Below, in pieces: positions 35,035 to 44,935 of a stretch of 64,000 bases of DNA. The number at the start of each line of letters is the position of its first letter. Positions within the stretch are counted from its first letter, which is position 1. The stretch spans positions 1,302,001-1,366,000 of the forward strand of contig NZ_WNKW01000001.1 in the NCBI RefSeq assembly GCF_009720775.1. The letters run 5' to 3'. The notes under the pieces were generated by a model. That model had not been told where the DNA came from and ran no database searches. It saw nothing but the letters and a program-made list of their open reading frames with translations. The DNA is from Pseudoduganella danionis (GTDB taxonomy: Bacteria > Pseudomonadota > Gammaproteobacteria > Burkholderiales > Burkholderiaceae_D). Position numbers and translations under genes: made by a program.

Positions 35035-36579
35035 ATGCTCAACCGATGGCGCTGGACAATCGCACGCAAGCTGGCGCTGGCCATCACGGCCATCGTGCTG
35101 CTGTGTCTGGGCACCATGGCGTGGGTGACCAATCTGAGCTTGCAGCGCGGATTTGTCTCCTATCTCAACCAACTGCAGACTCAGGATCTGGACCAGTTGC
35201 GCGTGCTGCTCGAGCAGCGTTATCGGCGCGAAGGCAATTTCGAATGGCTGCGTGGCCGGCCGCGCGTGCTCGGTGATCTGGTGGCCGAAATGCAGCCGCA
35301 GTTGCAGGCCGATGCGGCCGATGAGCGGCCTCCCCGGGGCCGGCCGGACGGGCGCCGTGGCCCGCCCCGTGGCGAAGGGCCACCCCGTACCGATGGCTCG
35401 CCCGGCTATGGCCCGCCCACTTATGGCCATCCAGCGCCGCCACCCAGACCGCGCGCCGATCCGCCACCCAACCGGCACGATCCGGTGGGCTTTTTGTCGC
35501 GCATCTCCATCGTTGATGCGGACGGGCGCAATTTGATCGGCCCGCCCGATTTTCCGCCCGGGATAGAGCGCGATATCAAGGTGGACGGGCAGGTGGTGGG
35601 GCGTATGCGTTTGCTGCCGCTGCGTCAGGCCAGTGGCAGTGATGCCAGTGCGGCCGGTTTCCTGCGCGACCAGTTGCGCAACATCGTGCTGCTGGCCTGC
35701 GCCTTGCTGGGTCTGGCCATCCTTGCCGCCATCTGGCTGGCGCGCCACCTGCTGCGCCCTGTGGCCGCGCTGCGTGATGTGACGGCGCAGCTGGCACGCG
35801 GCGAATTTGCCGCCCGTGCGCCGCTGCTGTTGCGCGATGAACTGGCCGAGCTGGCGCTACACGTGAATGCCATGGCCGAAGCGCTGCAGGCCAGTGAACA
35901 GCAGCGCCGCCAGCAACTGGCCGATGTGTCGCACGAACTGCGTACGCCGCTGTCGGTGATACGCGGCGAAATCGAAGCGCTGCAGGATGGCATCCGTCAG
36001 GCCGATACACAGGCGCTGGCCTCGCTGCATGCGGAAGTGCTGCGCCTGAACCAGCTGGTGGATGATCTGCACCAGCTCACCATGGCCGATGCGGGCGATC
36101 TGCAATACGACTGGCAGGTGGTGGAACTGGCGCCGCTGCTGCAGCCGCTGTTGTTGCGTTACCAGTCGCGCGCGCGTGATCGCGGGCTGGACCTGAGCTG
36201 GCAACTGGCGCCACAACCGCTGCGCGTGCGTGCCGATGCGGGCCGGCTGACGCAGGTGCTGATCAATCTGCTGGAGAACAGCCTGCGCTACACCGATAGC
36301 GGCGGCCAGATCGTGCTGACACTGCTGCCACTGGGCGCACAGGCCGAAATCACGCTGGAAGACACGGCGCCCGGCGTACCGGCCGGCGCCCTCGGGCAAT
36401 TGTTCGAACGGCTATACCGGGTAGATGCCGCGCGCACGCGCGAGCGTGGCGGCAGTGGGCTGGGGCTGGCGATCTGCCGTGCGTTGGTGCAGGCGCACGG
36501 CGGCGAGATCAGCGCCAGCGCTTCAGTACTGGGCGGGGTGCGTATGCAGTTGCGCCTGCCGTTGTACACGGGCGGGTGA
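35035..36579 (+). CDS. Sensor histidine kinase (BaeS-like) with low-complexity periplasmic insert
   Basis: 514 residues. TM1 about 10-32, periplasmic region about 33-210, TM2 about 220-240, HAMP about 242-295, HisKA with LADVSHELRTPLSV (His near 304), HATPase with NLLENSLRYTD and GGSGLGLAIC. The periplasmic part holds a roughly 50-residue Pro/Gly/Arg-rich stretch (about residues 95-148). ATG 35035 follows AGGAAACCC; an upstream ATG at 35005 would put charged residues before TM1. Followed by its regulator 21 bases downstream. Signal unknown. Confidence 0.9.
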   Translation: MLNRWRWTIARKLALAITAIVLLCLGTMAWVTNLSLQRGFVSYLNQLQTQDLDQLRVLLEQRYRREGNFEWLRGRPRVLGDLVAEMQPQLQADAADERPPRGRPDGRRGPPRGEGPPRTDGSPGYGPPTYGHPAPPPRPRADPPPNRHDPVGFLSRISIVDADGRNLIGPPDFPPGIERDIKVDGQVVGRMRLLPLRQASGSDASAAGFLRDQLRNIVLLACALLGLAILAAIWLARHLLRPVAALRDVTAQLARGEFAARAPLLLRDELAELALHVNAMAEALQASEQQRRQQLADVSHELRTPLSVIRGEIEALQDGIRQADTQALASLHAEVLRLNQLVDDLHQLTMADAGDLQYDWQVVELAPLLQPLLLRYQSRARDRGLDLSWQLAPQPLRVRADAGRLTQVLINLLENSLRYTDSGGQIVLTLLPLGAQAEITLEDTAPGVPAGALGQLFERLYRVDAARTRERGGSGLGLAICRALVQAHGGEISASASVLGGVRMQLRLPLYTGG

Positions 36580-36600
36580 CGACAGGAGAACGGGACGAAC

Positions 36601-37308
36601 ATGGAGCAATTGCAGCACATACTGATCGTGGAAGATGACAGCAAGATCGCGGCGCTGCTGAACGACTATTTCGTTGCGGCCGGCTACCGCTGCAGCCATG
36701 TGGCGGACGGCCTCGCAGCAGTGGAGCAGGTGCGCAATGGCGGCGTTGATCTGATGCTGCTCGACCTGATGCTGCCCGGGCTGGATGGCATAGGCGTGTG
36801 TCGCGCCGTGCGCGGTTTTTCTGAGCTGCCCATCATCATGCTGACGGCGCGCGTAACGGAGGTGGACCGCCTGTTGGGACTGGAAACGGGCGCGGACGAT
36901 TATGTGTGCAAGCCTTTCAGCCCGCGCGAAGTGGTGGCACGGGCGCGTGTGCATCTGCGCCGCAGTGCGGCCATGCCGCTACCCATGCCGGCGCCGCAGA
37001 GCACTGCCATATCGGCAGCGGCAGGGCTGGTAGTACAGCGCGAGCAGATGCGCATCACGCTTGATGGTCAGGCGCTGGTCCTGACGCCAGTGGAATTCCG
37101 GCTGCTGGCCGAATTGATAGGTCAGCCCCAGCGCGTGTACTCGCGCCAGCAACTGCTTGACCTATCGCATGAAGATCAGCGCGACACCAGCGACCGTACG
37201 GTGGATTCGCATATCCGTAATCTGCGCCGCAAGCTGGGCGCCCGCGCCGAATGCCTGCAATCAGTGTACGGCGTGGGCTACCGTTATGAGCCCGAGCGCT
37301 GCCAATAG
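36601..37308 (+). CDS. OmpR-family response regulator (BaeR-like)
   Basis: 235 residues. Receiver 1-120 (Asp in LMLLDLMLPGLDG, Lys in VCKPFSP) and winged-helix output from about 140 (FRLLAELIGQPQRVYSRQQLLDL; DRTVDSHIRNLRRKL). AGGAGAACGGG precedes ATG 36601. It stops 2 bases from the convergent PhnC-like ATPase. Cotranscribed with the kinase. Confidence 0.93.
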   Translation: MEQLQHILIVEDDSKIAALLNDYFVAAGYRCSHVADGLAAVEQVRNGGVDLMLLDLMLPGLDGIGVCRAVRGFSELPIIMLTARVTEVDRLLGLETGADDYVCKPFSPREVVARARVHLRRSAAMPLPMPAPQSTAISAAAGLVVQREQMRITLDGQALVLTPVEFRLLAELIGQPQRVYSRQQLLDLSHEDQRDTSDRTVDSHIRNLRRKLGARAECLQSVYGVGYRYEPERCQ

Positions 37309-37309
37309 C

Positions 37310-38131
37310 TTATAGGCAGGCGCCAGCGCCGGGGATGACGGCCAGCGGATCGATGGCCTTTTCCGCTGCCGGTGCGGCCGGCACTTCGCCTTGATACAGC
37401 GTGGCGATCATGGCCGGCGTGACCTGTTCGCGCGGCAGATCGAAGGCAATGCGGCCATCGCGCAGCGCGATGATGCGGGGGAAGTGGGCCAGTGCCAGTT
37501 CCACCTGATGCAGGCTGCAGATCAGGGTGGCGTTGCGCTGGCGTGCTTCTTCGCGCAGGGTATTGAGCGTGAGACTGGACAGGGCCGGATCGAGTGCCGA
37601 TAGCGGCTCGTCCACCAGCAGCGCCTGTGCCGGCGACAGCAGCAGGCGTGCCAGCGCACAGCGCTGGCGTTCGCCGCCGGATAGCCGGTCTACCCGCGAG
37701 TACAGCTTGTCGCCCAGATTGAAGCGCGACAGGGCTTGCCACGCCGCTTCCGGATCGGCCGGTTTGAACAGCGAAGCGAGCGCACGCCACAAGCTCCATT
37801 GCGGCAGACGTGCCGCCAGCACGGCCGTCACCACGCGCTGGCGCGGTGGCAGCGGCGGCGTTTGCGGCGCCAGAAACAGCCTGGCGCGCAGGCGGTGGCG
37901 TTCACTGTGCGAGAGCTGCCACGGCGTCAGGCCGAAGGCCTGCAAGCTGCCGCTGGCCGGTTGCTGAGCCAGTGCCAGCGTGGCCAGCAGCGTGGTTTTG
38001 CCTGCGCCGGAAGGGCCGATCAGGGCGATCTGCTCGCCCTGTGCAATGCTCAGGTTCAGGCTATGCAGCGCGGCCTGCTGCGCTGCGCCGGGATGGCGCA
38101 CCGTCAGCTCCTGCAATTGATAAGTCAGCAT
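37310..38131 (-). CDS. PhnC-like ABC ATPase (binding-protein block)
   Basis: 273 residues. Walker A GPSGAGKTT, signature LSGGERQRCALA, Walker B ALLVDEPLSALD, switch His in SLHQVE. Of the phosphonate/selenate importer type. It starts 3 bases after the binding-protein stop, so the two are translationally linked. The transporter needs a permease, and the only PhnE-like permeases are at 31492-33113, about 4.2 kb further on behind an unrelated block. Confidence 0.88.
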   Translation of the reverse strand: MLTYQLQELTVRHPGAAQQAALHSLNLSIAQGEQIALIGPSGAGKTTLLATLALAQQPASGSLQAFGLTPWQLSHSERHRLRARLFLAPQTPPLPPRQRVVTAVLAARLPQWSLWRALASLFKPADPEAAWQALSRFNLGDKLYSRVDRLSGGERQRCALARLLLSPAQALLVDEPLSALDPALSSLTLNTLREEARQRNATLICSLHQVELALAHFPRIIALRDGRIAFDLPREQVTPAMIATLYQGEVPAAPAAEKAIDPLAVIPGAGACL

Positions 38132-38134
38132 CGA

Positions 38135-39010
38135 TTACTTCTTCAGCAGGCCTGCGTTCTGGGCTGCGGCTTCGATGGCAGTGTAGTTTTCAGCCTTGGT
38201 AGGGATGAATTTGGAAGCACGCTGCAGATCCATGATGACCTTGTCCTGCGGATTTTTCGGATCCAGTGCGAGGAAAGCGTCGGTCAGCTTTTTCTTCAGA
38301 TCGGCGTTCATGTCGGTGCGTACGCTCCAGTTGTAATCGTAGTAGCCGGGGGTGGTGTAGAACACCCGCACGACGGCCGGATCGACCTTCTTCTCGCCTA
38401 CCAGTTTTTCCCACACGGAGATATTCAGTGCGCCGGCATCGACCTTGCCGCCAGCAACGGCGGCCACGGTGGCGTCATGTGCGCCGGAGAAGGCGATGCG
38501 TTTCAGGTCGGTATCAGGATTGATCTTGGCGGCCAGCAGGAAGGAGCGTGGCATCAGGTGGCCCGAGGTGGACGATTCGGAACCGAAGCTCAGGGTGCGG
38601 CCTTTCAGGTCTTCCAGCTTGTTGATGTCCTTGTTGGTGGTGATGAAGACGGAGCGGAATTTCTCGTCTTCGGCGCGCTGCACCAGCGGGGTAATCTGGT
38701 TCTTGCTGCGGTCCTTGGCTTGCACGAAGGTGAAGCCGCCGAACCACACCATGTCCACTTTCTTGTTGATCAGGGCTTCCACCGAGGCAGCGTAATCGGT
38801 CACCGGGGTGAATTCCACCTTCATGCCTATCTTCTTCTCCAGATACTCGCCCAGCGGCTTGAACTTGCGCTGTAATTCGGTAGGGGCTTCGTCAGGAATG
38901 GCCGAAACGCGGAATACGTGGTCGGCCGACTGTGCCTGAGCAAAGGCGGTTGCTGCCAGCAGCGAGGCGGCAAACAGGGATTTGAGCGTGTTCAGAGGAG
39001 AAAACTTCAT
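38135..39010 (-). CDS. Putative selenate ABC transporter binding protein (PhnD-like)
   Basis: 291 residues with a signal peptide (LKSLFAASLLAATAFAQAQS). The body matches the PhnD superfamily and more closely the group named putative selenate transporter binding protein: SAIPDEAPTELQRKF, PVTDYAASVEAL, FGSESSTSGHLMPRSF, AFSGAHDATVAAV and TTPGYYDYNW. That group is assigned by its co-occurrence with selD, and selD is in this window. Start 39010 (MKFSPLN) chosen by signal peptide. Divergent from egtD with a 143-bp gap. Selenate, phosphonate or phosphite cannot be told apart by sequence alone. Confidence 0.82.
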   Translation of the reverse strand: MKFSPLNTLKSLFAASLLAATAFAQAQSADHVFRVSAIPDEAPTELQRKFKPLGEYLEKKIGMKVEFTPVTDYAASVEALINKKVDMVWFGGFTFVQAKDRSKNQITPLVQRAEDEKFRSVFITTNKDINKLEDLKGRTLSFGSESSTSGHLMPRSFLLAAKINPDTDLKRIAFSGAHDATVAAVAGGKVDAGALNISVWEKLVGEKKVDPAVVRVFYTTPGYYDYNWSVRTDMNADLKKKLTDAFLALDPKNPQDKVIMDLQRASKFIPTKAENYTAIEAAAQNAGLLKK

Positions 39011-39101
39011 GGCGGTGACCTTGTCCTTATGGTGGTTGATTGCTGGTCTGGGTGGGACGCCGCACTGAAACAATGGCGTCACACGGGAAAATACGACTTC
39101 A

Positions 39102-39115
39102 GCTATCATAGCAAA
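39102..39115. promoter_or_regulatory. Palindrome GCTATCATAGC + AAA between binding-protein gene and egtD
   Basis: 11-bp palindrome plus AAA, the twin of the site at 33166-33179. It lies 92 bases before the binding-protein ATG and 39 bases before the egtD ATG, so it could serve either promoter or both. Confidence 0.45.
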
Positions 39116-39153
39116 CATCGGCAGCCGGGATCATCACCTTGAAAGGGTTAGCA

Positions 39154-40236
39154 ATGATGCAGATGACGGAAAGTTGCAGCACCCGGCCTACGGCCGCAGC
39201 AATTGGCGATACTTGCAGCAGTCCTCCCGCCAGCCCTTCCGGTCATTCCCCCAGCAGCCAAGGTTCCATGCCGCCACTGGCCCGCTGCAGCGCGCCCGCA
39301 GTCGCGCAGGGCAGCTCTGCCGTGGTGGCGGAAATCGGCGCCGGCCTGCAGGCGCGCCGGCCTCATATCTCACCCAAATACCTGTATGACACGCTGGGTT
39401 CGCGCCTGTTCGAGGCCATCTGCGAGCTCGATGAATACTATCCCACCCGTACCGAAGCGGCGATTTTTGCCCGCCATGGTGAGGATATTGCCGCCTGCAT
39501 AGGGCAGGACATCAGCCTGATTGATCTCGGTGCGGGCAATTGCGCCAAAGCGGCCAGCCTGTTTCCGCTGCTGCGGCCGCGCCAGTATGTGCCGCTCGAT
39601 ATCTCGGCCGAGTTTCTGGGCGAGGCGGTAGCCGGGCTGCAGCAGCGTTTTCCTGCCATTGCCATGACCCCGCTCGGAGTGGATTTTTCCGCCGGCTTCC
39701 AGTTGCCCGAGCATATCAGCCAGGCGCGCCGGGTGTTCTTCTATCCCGGCTCCTCGATCGGCAATTTCTCGCCGCCGCAGGCGGTCGGCCTGCTGCGCAA
39801 TCTGCGTGACAATCTGGGCGGCGATGGCGGCCTGCTGATAGGCATAGATCTGGTCAAGCAGAGCAGCGTGCTCGATGCGGCCTACAACGATGCGCTGGGC
39901 GTGCCGGCGGCCTTCAATCTGAACCTGCTGCGCCATGTGAACCGTCTGGCCGGCGCCAACTTCGATCTGCGCCAGTGGCAGCACTGCGCCTATTTCGACG
40001 AAGCGGCCAGCCGCATCGAAATGCATTTGCAGGCACAGTGCGATATCACCGTGCGCTGGCAGGGCGGGGCACGCCAGTTTGCGCGCGGCGACAGAATTCA
40101 TACGGAAGACAGCTACAAGTACACACGCAGCGGTTTCCGCCAGTTGCTCGAAAGCGCAGGCTTCGAAGCGGTGCAGTACTGGACCGACCCGGCCAACTGG
40201 TTTGCCGTGCTGTATGCGCGCGCGGTGACGCGGTGA
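39154..40236 (+). CDS. egtD: L-histidine N-alpha-methyltransferase (hercynine synthesis)
   Basis: 360 residues; uses three S-adenosylmethionine to make hercynine (trimethylhistidine) from histidine. Family signature: SPKYLYDTLGSRLFEAICELDEYYPTRTE, SAM loop SLIDLGAGNCAK, FYPGSSIGNF and HTEDSYKYTRSGF. The first 55 residues are Ser/Pro-rich and not part of the fold; a later start at 39268 is possible. GAAAGG precedes ATG 39154 at 8 bases. Its last 4 bases overlap the egtB start (GTGA). Product goes to EgtB and possibly to SenA. Confidence 0.92.
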   Translation: MMQMTESCSTRPTAAAIGDTCSSPPASPSGHSPSSQGSMPPLARCSAPAVAQGSSAVVAEIGAGLQARRPHISPKYLYDTLGSRLFEAICELDEYYPTRTEAAIFARHGEDIAACIGQDISLIDLGAGNCAKAASLFPLLRPRQYVPLDISAEFLGEAVAGLQQRFPAIAMTPLGVDFSAGFQLPEHISQARRVFFYPGSSIGNFSPPQAVGLLRNLRDNLGGDGGLLIGIDLVKQSSVLDAAYNDALGVPAAFNLNLLRHVNRLAGANFDLRQWQHCAYFDEAASRIEMHLQAQCDITVRWQGGARQFARGDRIHTEDSYKYTRSGFRQLLESAGFEAVQYWTDPANWFAVLYARAVTR

Positions 40237-41507
40237 ACCTGCTGTCCGAGCACTATCGGCAGGTGCGGCGCCACACGCTGGCGCTGGCCGAACCGCTGTC
40301 CGACGAGGATTGCGGCGCCCAGTCCATGACCGACGCCAGCCCCGTGAAATGGCATCTGGCCCATACCACGTGGTTCTTCGAGACTTTTATTCTGGAGCGG
40401 CTGGAAGCGGATTTTGTGCCGTTTCATACAGCCTTCCGCGTGCTGTTCAATTCCTACTACAACGGCATAGGCGAAAAGCACCCCCGTGCCCAGCGTGGCC
40501 TGCTGACGCGGCCTTCCATGGCGGAAGTGCGGGCTTACCGCAGCAATGTCGATGCGCGCCTGGTTAGGCTGCTGGCAGCCGCCAGTGGGCAGGATGGTAC
40601 GGGTCTGCAGGCCGAGCTGGCGCCGCTGGTTACGCTGGGGCTGCAGCACGAGCAGCAGCATCAGGAACTGCTGCTCACCGACGTCAAGCATTTGCTGGCG
40701 CAGAACCCGCTGCTGCCGGCCTATCTGGCCCAGCCGCTGCAGCCGCCACCTGCTGCGCCGGTGCTGGAATGGCAGGCGTTTGAAGGCGGCTTGTGCGAAA
40801 TCGGCCATCAGGGTGAAGGCTTCTGCTTCGATAACGAACTGCCGCGCCACCGCCAGTATCTGGCCCCGTTCGAGCTGGCGACGCGGCTGGTTAGCAATGG
40901 CGAGTATCTGGCTTTTATCGAAGCGGGCGGCTACCGCGATGCCAGCCTGTGGCTGGCCGAAGGCTGGGACTGGGTGCGCAGCCAGCAACTGGCAGCGCCG
41001 CTGTACTGGCGCCAGGACGGGCAGGGGCAATGGCACGAGTTCACGCTGTATGGCGAACAGCCGCTAGTGCCGGCGCGGCCCGCCTGCCACCTGTCGCTGT
41101 TCGAAGCCGATGCTTATGCGCGCTGGGCCGGTGCGCGCCTGCCCACGGAAGCCGAATGGGAATATGCGGCGCAGCGCGCCGGCGTGGCGGAGCCCTTGCA
41201 GGCCATGGCACTGCATCCGCGTTGCGCGGGCGAAGACGGTGATCGCGGCAGCCTGCTGCAGATGCTGGGGCAGGGCTGGCAGTGGACCAGCAGCAGTTAT
41301 GCCGCCTATCCCGGCTTCCGTACGGCGGCCGGTGCGCTGGGCGAATACAACGGCAAGTTCATGCTCAACCAGTATGTGCTGCGCGGTTCGTCATGTGCCA
41401 CGCCGGCCGGCCATGCGCGTATCAGCTACCGCAATTTCTTCCCCGCTGGCGCGCGCTGGCAATTCACGGCCATACGGCTGGCGCGCCAGAGCAGCGCCGC
41501 TGTCTAG
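40233..41507 (+). CDS. egtB: Ergothioneine (sulfoxide) synthase EgtB
   Basis: 424 residues from a GTG start coupled to egtD. A non-heme iron, oxygen-dependent sulfoxide synthase that joins hercynine to cysteine or gamma-glutamylcysteine. N-terminal DinB-like iron domain with candidate ligands His44 (HLAHTTWFFE), His139 and His143 (HEQQHQELLL); C-terminal formylglycine-enzyme (SUMF1) domain with RLPTEAEWEYAA and WQWTSSSYAAYPGF. EgtA and EgtC are absent, so this is likely the cysteine-using type. The lyase EgtE is not adjacent. Confidence 0.92.
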   Translation: MNLLSEHYRQVRRHTLALAEPLSDEDCGAQSMTDASPVKWHLAHTTWFFETFILERLEADFVPFHTAFRVLFNSYYNGIGEKHPRAQRGLLTRPSMAEVRAYRSNVDARLVRLLAAASGQDGTGLQAELAPLVTLGLQHEQQHQELLLTDVKHLLAQNPLLPAYLAQPLQPPPAAPVLEWQAFEGGLCEIGHQGEGFCFDNELPRHRQYLAPFELATRLVSNGEYLAFIEAGGYRDASLWLAEGWDWVRSQQLAAPLYWRQDGQGQWHEFTLYGEQPLVPARPACHLSLFEADAYARWAGARLPTEAEWEYAAQRAGVAEPLQAMALHPRCAGEDGDRGSLLQMLGQGWQWTSSSYAAYPGFRTAAGALGEYNGKFMLNQYVLRGSSCATPAGHARISYRNFFPAGARWQFTAIRLARQSSAAV

Positions 41508-41544
41508 GTGGCAGGCCAGCAGGCGGCGCTGCTGCCAGCACGCT

Positions 41545-43092
41545 TCAGGCGGAAATGCGGAACTGGCTGACCATCTGGCTCAGCTCATCGGCCTGATCCT
41601 GCATGGCCGCTGCCGCAGCGGCAGCCTGTTCCACCAGCGCCGCATTCTGCTGGGTCACTTCATCCATCTGGCTGATGGCGATGTTGATCTGCTCGATGCC
41701 GCCCAGTTGTTCCGTATCGGCGCGGGTGATATCGCCCACGATGGAGGTCACGCGGCGTATGCTTTCCTGCACCTCGTTCATGGTGCTGCCGGCCAGTTCC
41801 ACCTGCTTGGCGCCGGCCGAAACCTTGTCCACCGAATCGTCGATCAGTTCCTTGATCTCTTTGGCGGCGGCCGCCGAGCGCTGGGCCAGATTGCGCACTT
41901 CCGTGGCCACCACGGCAAAGCCGCGCCCCTGTTCGCCGGCCCGTGCCGCTTCCACGGCGGCATTCAGCGCCAGAATATTGGTCTGGAAGGCGATACCGTC
42001 GATGACGGCAATGATGTCGACGATCTTGCGCGAGGAATCGTTAATCGAGTTCATGGTGCCGACCACCTGGCCCACCACTTCGCCGCCGCGGCGCGCCACT
42101 TCGTTGGCGGCACGCGCCAGCTCGTTAGCTTCGATGGCGTGGCCTGCGTTGTGCTTGACGGTGCTGGTCAGCTCTTCCATCGAGGCGGCCGTTTCTTCCA
42201 GCGAACTGGCCTGTTCTTCCGTGCGCGAGGACAGGTCCATATTGCCGGTGGCGATTTCGCTCGAGGCAGTGCGGATGGCTGTGGTGCCGCCGCGTACCCG
42301 GCCCACGATGTCGGACAGGTTGTCCGTCATCTGGCGCAGGGCCGTCAGTAGCTGGCCCATCTCATCGGTATGTTCGTGGCTGATGTGGCAGGTCAGATCA
42401 CCTTTGGCCACAGCTTCCGCTGCAGCGACCGCCACGGCAATCGGCGCGGTGATCGAGCGCGTTACGCGCCAGGCGGCAAAGGCGCCAAAGGCCAGCGCGG
42501 CCAGTCCAACCCAGATCATCAGATGGCTGGCGACCGTGATGTGCTGCTTGATTTCTGCGCCATGCTCCGTCACCAGCGCGCGCTGGCGGTCGTTGAGTCG
42601 GCGTATGGATTCCTGCAGCACGGTTAGTTTAGGCAGCATGTCGGCGCGCAGGGCCGTCTGGGCCGCTTCGCGCTGGCCGGAGCCCAGCAGCTTGCCCACC
42701 TGCGAGAACGAGGCCACATAGGCTTTGCGCTGTTCGCGTATTTCCTGCAGCAGCGCCTTGCCTTCTGCGCGCATCACCAGTTGGTCCAGGGTTTCCAGTG
42801 CCGTCGTGATGGCTTTCTTGTTCGCGTCGATTTCCTTGTAGATGGCGGCGATGCGGCCGGGGTCTTCGGTGGTGAACAGCTCCAGCGTCAGCGCTGAATT
42901 GGCCCGTGTGGTGCTGCTGACCAGCGCTGCTGCATCAGCCTTGATCCAGTCCTGATCGATGATGGTGCTGCTCAGCGTGCCGATGCCATTGAGCTTCTGC
43001 AGGCTGACACCGATCACGATTGCCATCAGTAAGAGTACTGCACCAAAGGCAGCGCCCAGACGCGCGCCTATTTTCAGGTTGGAGATGAACAT
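41545..43092 (-). CDS. Methyl-accepting chemotaxis protein
   Basis: 515 residues. TM1 about 12-32, four-helix-bundle periplasmic sensor about 33-190, TM2 about 191-212, HAMP about 213-265, signalling domain with the hairpin [40 protein letters not shown] region and two methylation helices. Start 43092 by first Met before TM1. No CheW-type or other chemotaxis genes nearby. Convergent with egtB and separated from leuA by a terminator. Confidence 0.93.
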   Translation of the reverse strand: MFISNLKIGARLGAAFGAVLLLMAIVIGVSLQKLNGIGTLSSTIIDQDWIKADAAALVSSTTRANSALTLELFTTEDPGRIAAIYKEIDANKKAITTALETLDQLVMRAEGKALLQEIREQRKAYVASFSQVGKLLGSGQREAAQTALRADMLPKLTVLQESIRRLNDRQRALVTEHGAEIKQHITVASHLMIWVGLAALAFGAFAAWRVTRSITAPIAVAVAAAEAVAKGDLTCHISHEHTDEMGQLLTALRQMTDNLSDIVGRVRGGTTAIRTASSEIATGNMDLSSRTEEQASSLEETAASMEELTSTVKHNAGHAIEANELARAANEVARRGGEVVGQVVGTMNSINDSSRKIVDIIAVIDGIAFQTNILALNAAVEAARAGEQGRGFAVVATEVRNLAQRSAAAAKEIKELIDDSVDKVSAGAKQVELAGSTMNEVQESIRRVTSIVGDITRADTEQLGGIEQINIAISQMDEVTQQNAALVEQAAAAAAAMQDQADELSQMVSQFRISA

Positions 43093-43177
43093 AGTGACAT
43101 TTCCTTGGCGGGTGGATTTCAATTTAGTATAGCCACATCCCCATGGCGGAGAATTCACCGCGTTGCAACACAACAAC

Positions 43178-43208
43178 GAAAAAGCCGCGTATTTCTACGC
43201 GGCTTTTC
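43178..43208. terminator. Bidirectional terminator between mcp and leuA
   Basis: GAAAAAGCCGCGTA (43178-43191) and TACGCGGCTTTTC (43196-43208) form a tight hairpin with A/T tails on both sides; it should end the leuA transcript (minus strand). Confidence 0.88.
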
Positions 43209-43237
43209 ATTATTTATTTACTATTAAAACAATAGCT

Positions 43238-44935
43238 TCATGCGGGTGCAGTAGTCTTGCTCTCAGGCATGGTTTCACCGCGTTTGAGCTGGCGGTTGAC
43301 CGCGCTCAGCACGGCTTTGAACGAGGCCGTGACGATGTTGCTGTCGATGGCGGCACCGAACAGGGTAGGGCCGTTAGCCAGACGCAGTTCCACGTAGCAG
43401 GCGGCCTTGGCATTGGCGCCCGAACCTATCGAATGCTCGTGGTAGTCCATCAGCTTGATGTCCAGCCCCAGTGCATTGACGAAGGCATCGATAGGGCCGT
43501 TGCCGCCACCTTGCAGGGCCAGTGGCGCATGCTGGTGCAGCAGGGCGATATCGATCTGCACCGGCTCGTCACTGGTGGTGTCTTCGGTCAGCTTGTGGGC
43601 GCTGTAGGCGTACGGCGTCACCGGCTCGAAATACTCTTTGCTGAAGATGTCGTAAATGCCCTGTGCCGTGATTTCGAGGCCGGTGGCATCGGCCACGGCC
43701 TGTACGGCGCGGCTGAATTCGATCTGCAGGCGGCGTGGCAGCACCAGACCGTAATCCTGTTCGAGCAGATAAGCCATGCCGCCTTTGCCGGACTGGCTGT
43801 TGACGCGAATCACGGCATCATAGCTGCGGCCCAGATCCTGCGGGTCGATAGGCAGATACGGGATCTCCCACAGTGCGCCTTCCTGCTGCTGGGCGAAGCC
43901 TTTTTTGATGGCGTCCTGATGCGAGCCGGAGAAGGCCGTGAACACCAGATCGCCCACGTACGGATGGCGCGGATGCACGGGCAACTGGTTGCATTCTTCC
44001 ACCACCTTGCGCACTTCGTCGATGTCGGAGAAGTCCAGCCCCGGATGCACGCCTTGCGTGTACAGATTGAGCGCCAGCGTGACCAGATCGACGTTGCCGG
44101 TACGCTCGCCGTTGCCGAACAAGCAGCCTTCGACGCGGTCGGCGCCGGCCATCACGGCCAGTTCGGCCGAAGCCACGGCAGTGCCGCGGTCATTATGCGG
44201 GTGCACGCTGATGATCAGCGAGTCGCGCCGTGCCAGCTTGCGCGACATCCATTCGATCTGGTCGGCATACACATTCGGCGTGCTGCATTCCACCGTCGAT
44301 GGCAGGTTGATGATCATTTTCTTCTGCGGGGTCGGTTCCCAGATGGCCGTGACGGCGTCGCAGATATGCTTGGAGAAATCCAGCTCCGTGGTCGAGAACG
44401 ATTCCGGCGTGTATTCGAAACCCCAGTCAGTCTGCGGGTATTGCTTGACCAGTTCTTTCACCAGCTTGGTGCCGGTGGTGGCGATGCTGGTGATCTGTTC
44501 GCGCGACATGCCGAACACCACTTTGCGGAACACCGGTGCTACCGAGTTATACAGGTGGATGATGGCGCGCTTGGCGCCCACCGCCGATTCCACCGTGCGG
44601 CGTATCAGTTCTTCGCGCGACTGGGTCAGCACGATGATGGTCACGTCGTCAGGGATGCGGTTTTCCTCGATCAGCATGCGCACGAAGTCGAAGTCGGTCT
44701 GCGAGGCGGAAGGGAAGCCGACTTCGATTTCCTTCAGGCCGATCTTCACCAGCAGTTCGAAGAAACGCAGCTTTTTCTCGGTGCTCATAGGCTCGATCAG
44801 CGCCTGATTGCCATCGCGCAGGTCGGTGCTCATCCAGATAGGTGGACGGCTGATGATCTGGTTAGGCCACTGGCGGTCGGTCAATTGAACGGCGGGGAAG
44901 GCGCGGTATTTCGCTGCCGGGTTTTGCAACATCAT
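43238..44935 (-). CDS. leuA: 2-isopropylmalate synthase, long form
   Basis: 565 residues. Condenses acetyl-CoA with 2-oxoisovalerate, first step of leucine synthesis; Leu feedback through the C-terminal regulatory domain (about 430-565). Catalytic TIM barrel with [11 protein letters not shown] (metal Asp) and [28 protein letters not shown] (metal His pair). This long, mycobacterial-type LeuA is usual in Burkholderiales. AGGAGC precedes the double ATG at 44935/44932. Expression is probably controlled by the leader peptide 300 bases upstream. No other leu gene is adjacent. Confidence 0.96.
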   Translation of the reverse strand: MMLQNPAAKYRAFPAVQLTDRQWPNQIISRPPIWMSTDLRDGNQALIEPMSTEKKLRFFELLVKIGLKEIEVGFPSASQTDFDFVRMLIEENRIPDDVTIIVLTQSREELIRRTVESAVGAKRAIIHLYNSVAPVFRKVVFGMSREQITSIATTGTKLVKELVKQYPQTDWGFEYTPESFSTTELDFSKHICDAVTAIWEPTPQKKMIINLPSTVECSTPNVYADQIEWMSRKLARRDSLIISVHPHNDRGTAVASAELAVMAGADRVEGCLFGNGERTGNVDLVTLALNLYTQGVHPGLDFSDIDEVRKVVEECNQLPVHPRHPYVGDLVFTAFSGSHQDAIKKGFAQQQEGALWEIPYLPIDPQDLGRSYDAVIRVNSQSGKGGMAYLLEQDYGLVLPRRLQIEFSRAVQAVADATGLEITAQGIYDIFSKEYFEPVTPYAYSAHKLTEDTTSDEPVQIDIALLHQHAPLALQGGGNGPIDAFVNALGLDIKLMDYHEHSIGSGANAKAACYVELRLANGPTLFGAAIDSNIVTASFKAVLSAVNRQLKRGETMPESKTTAPA

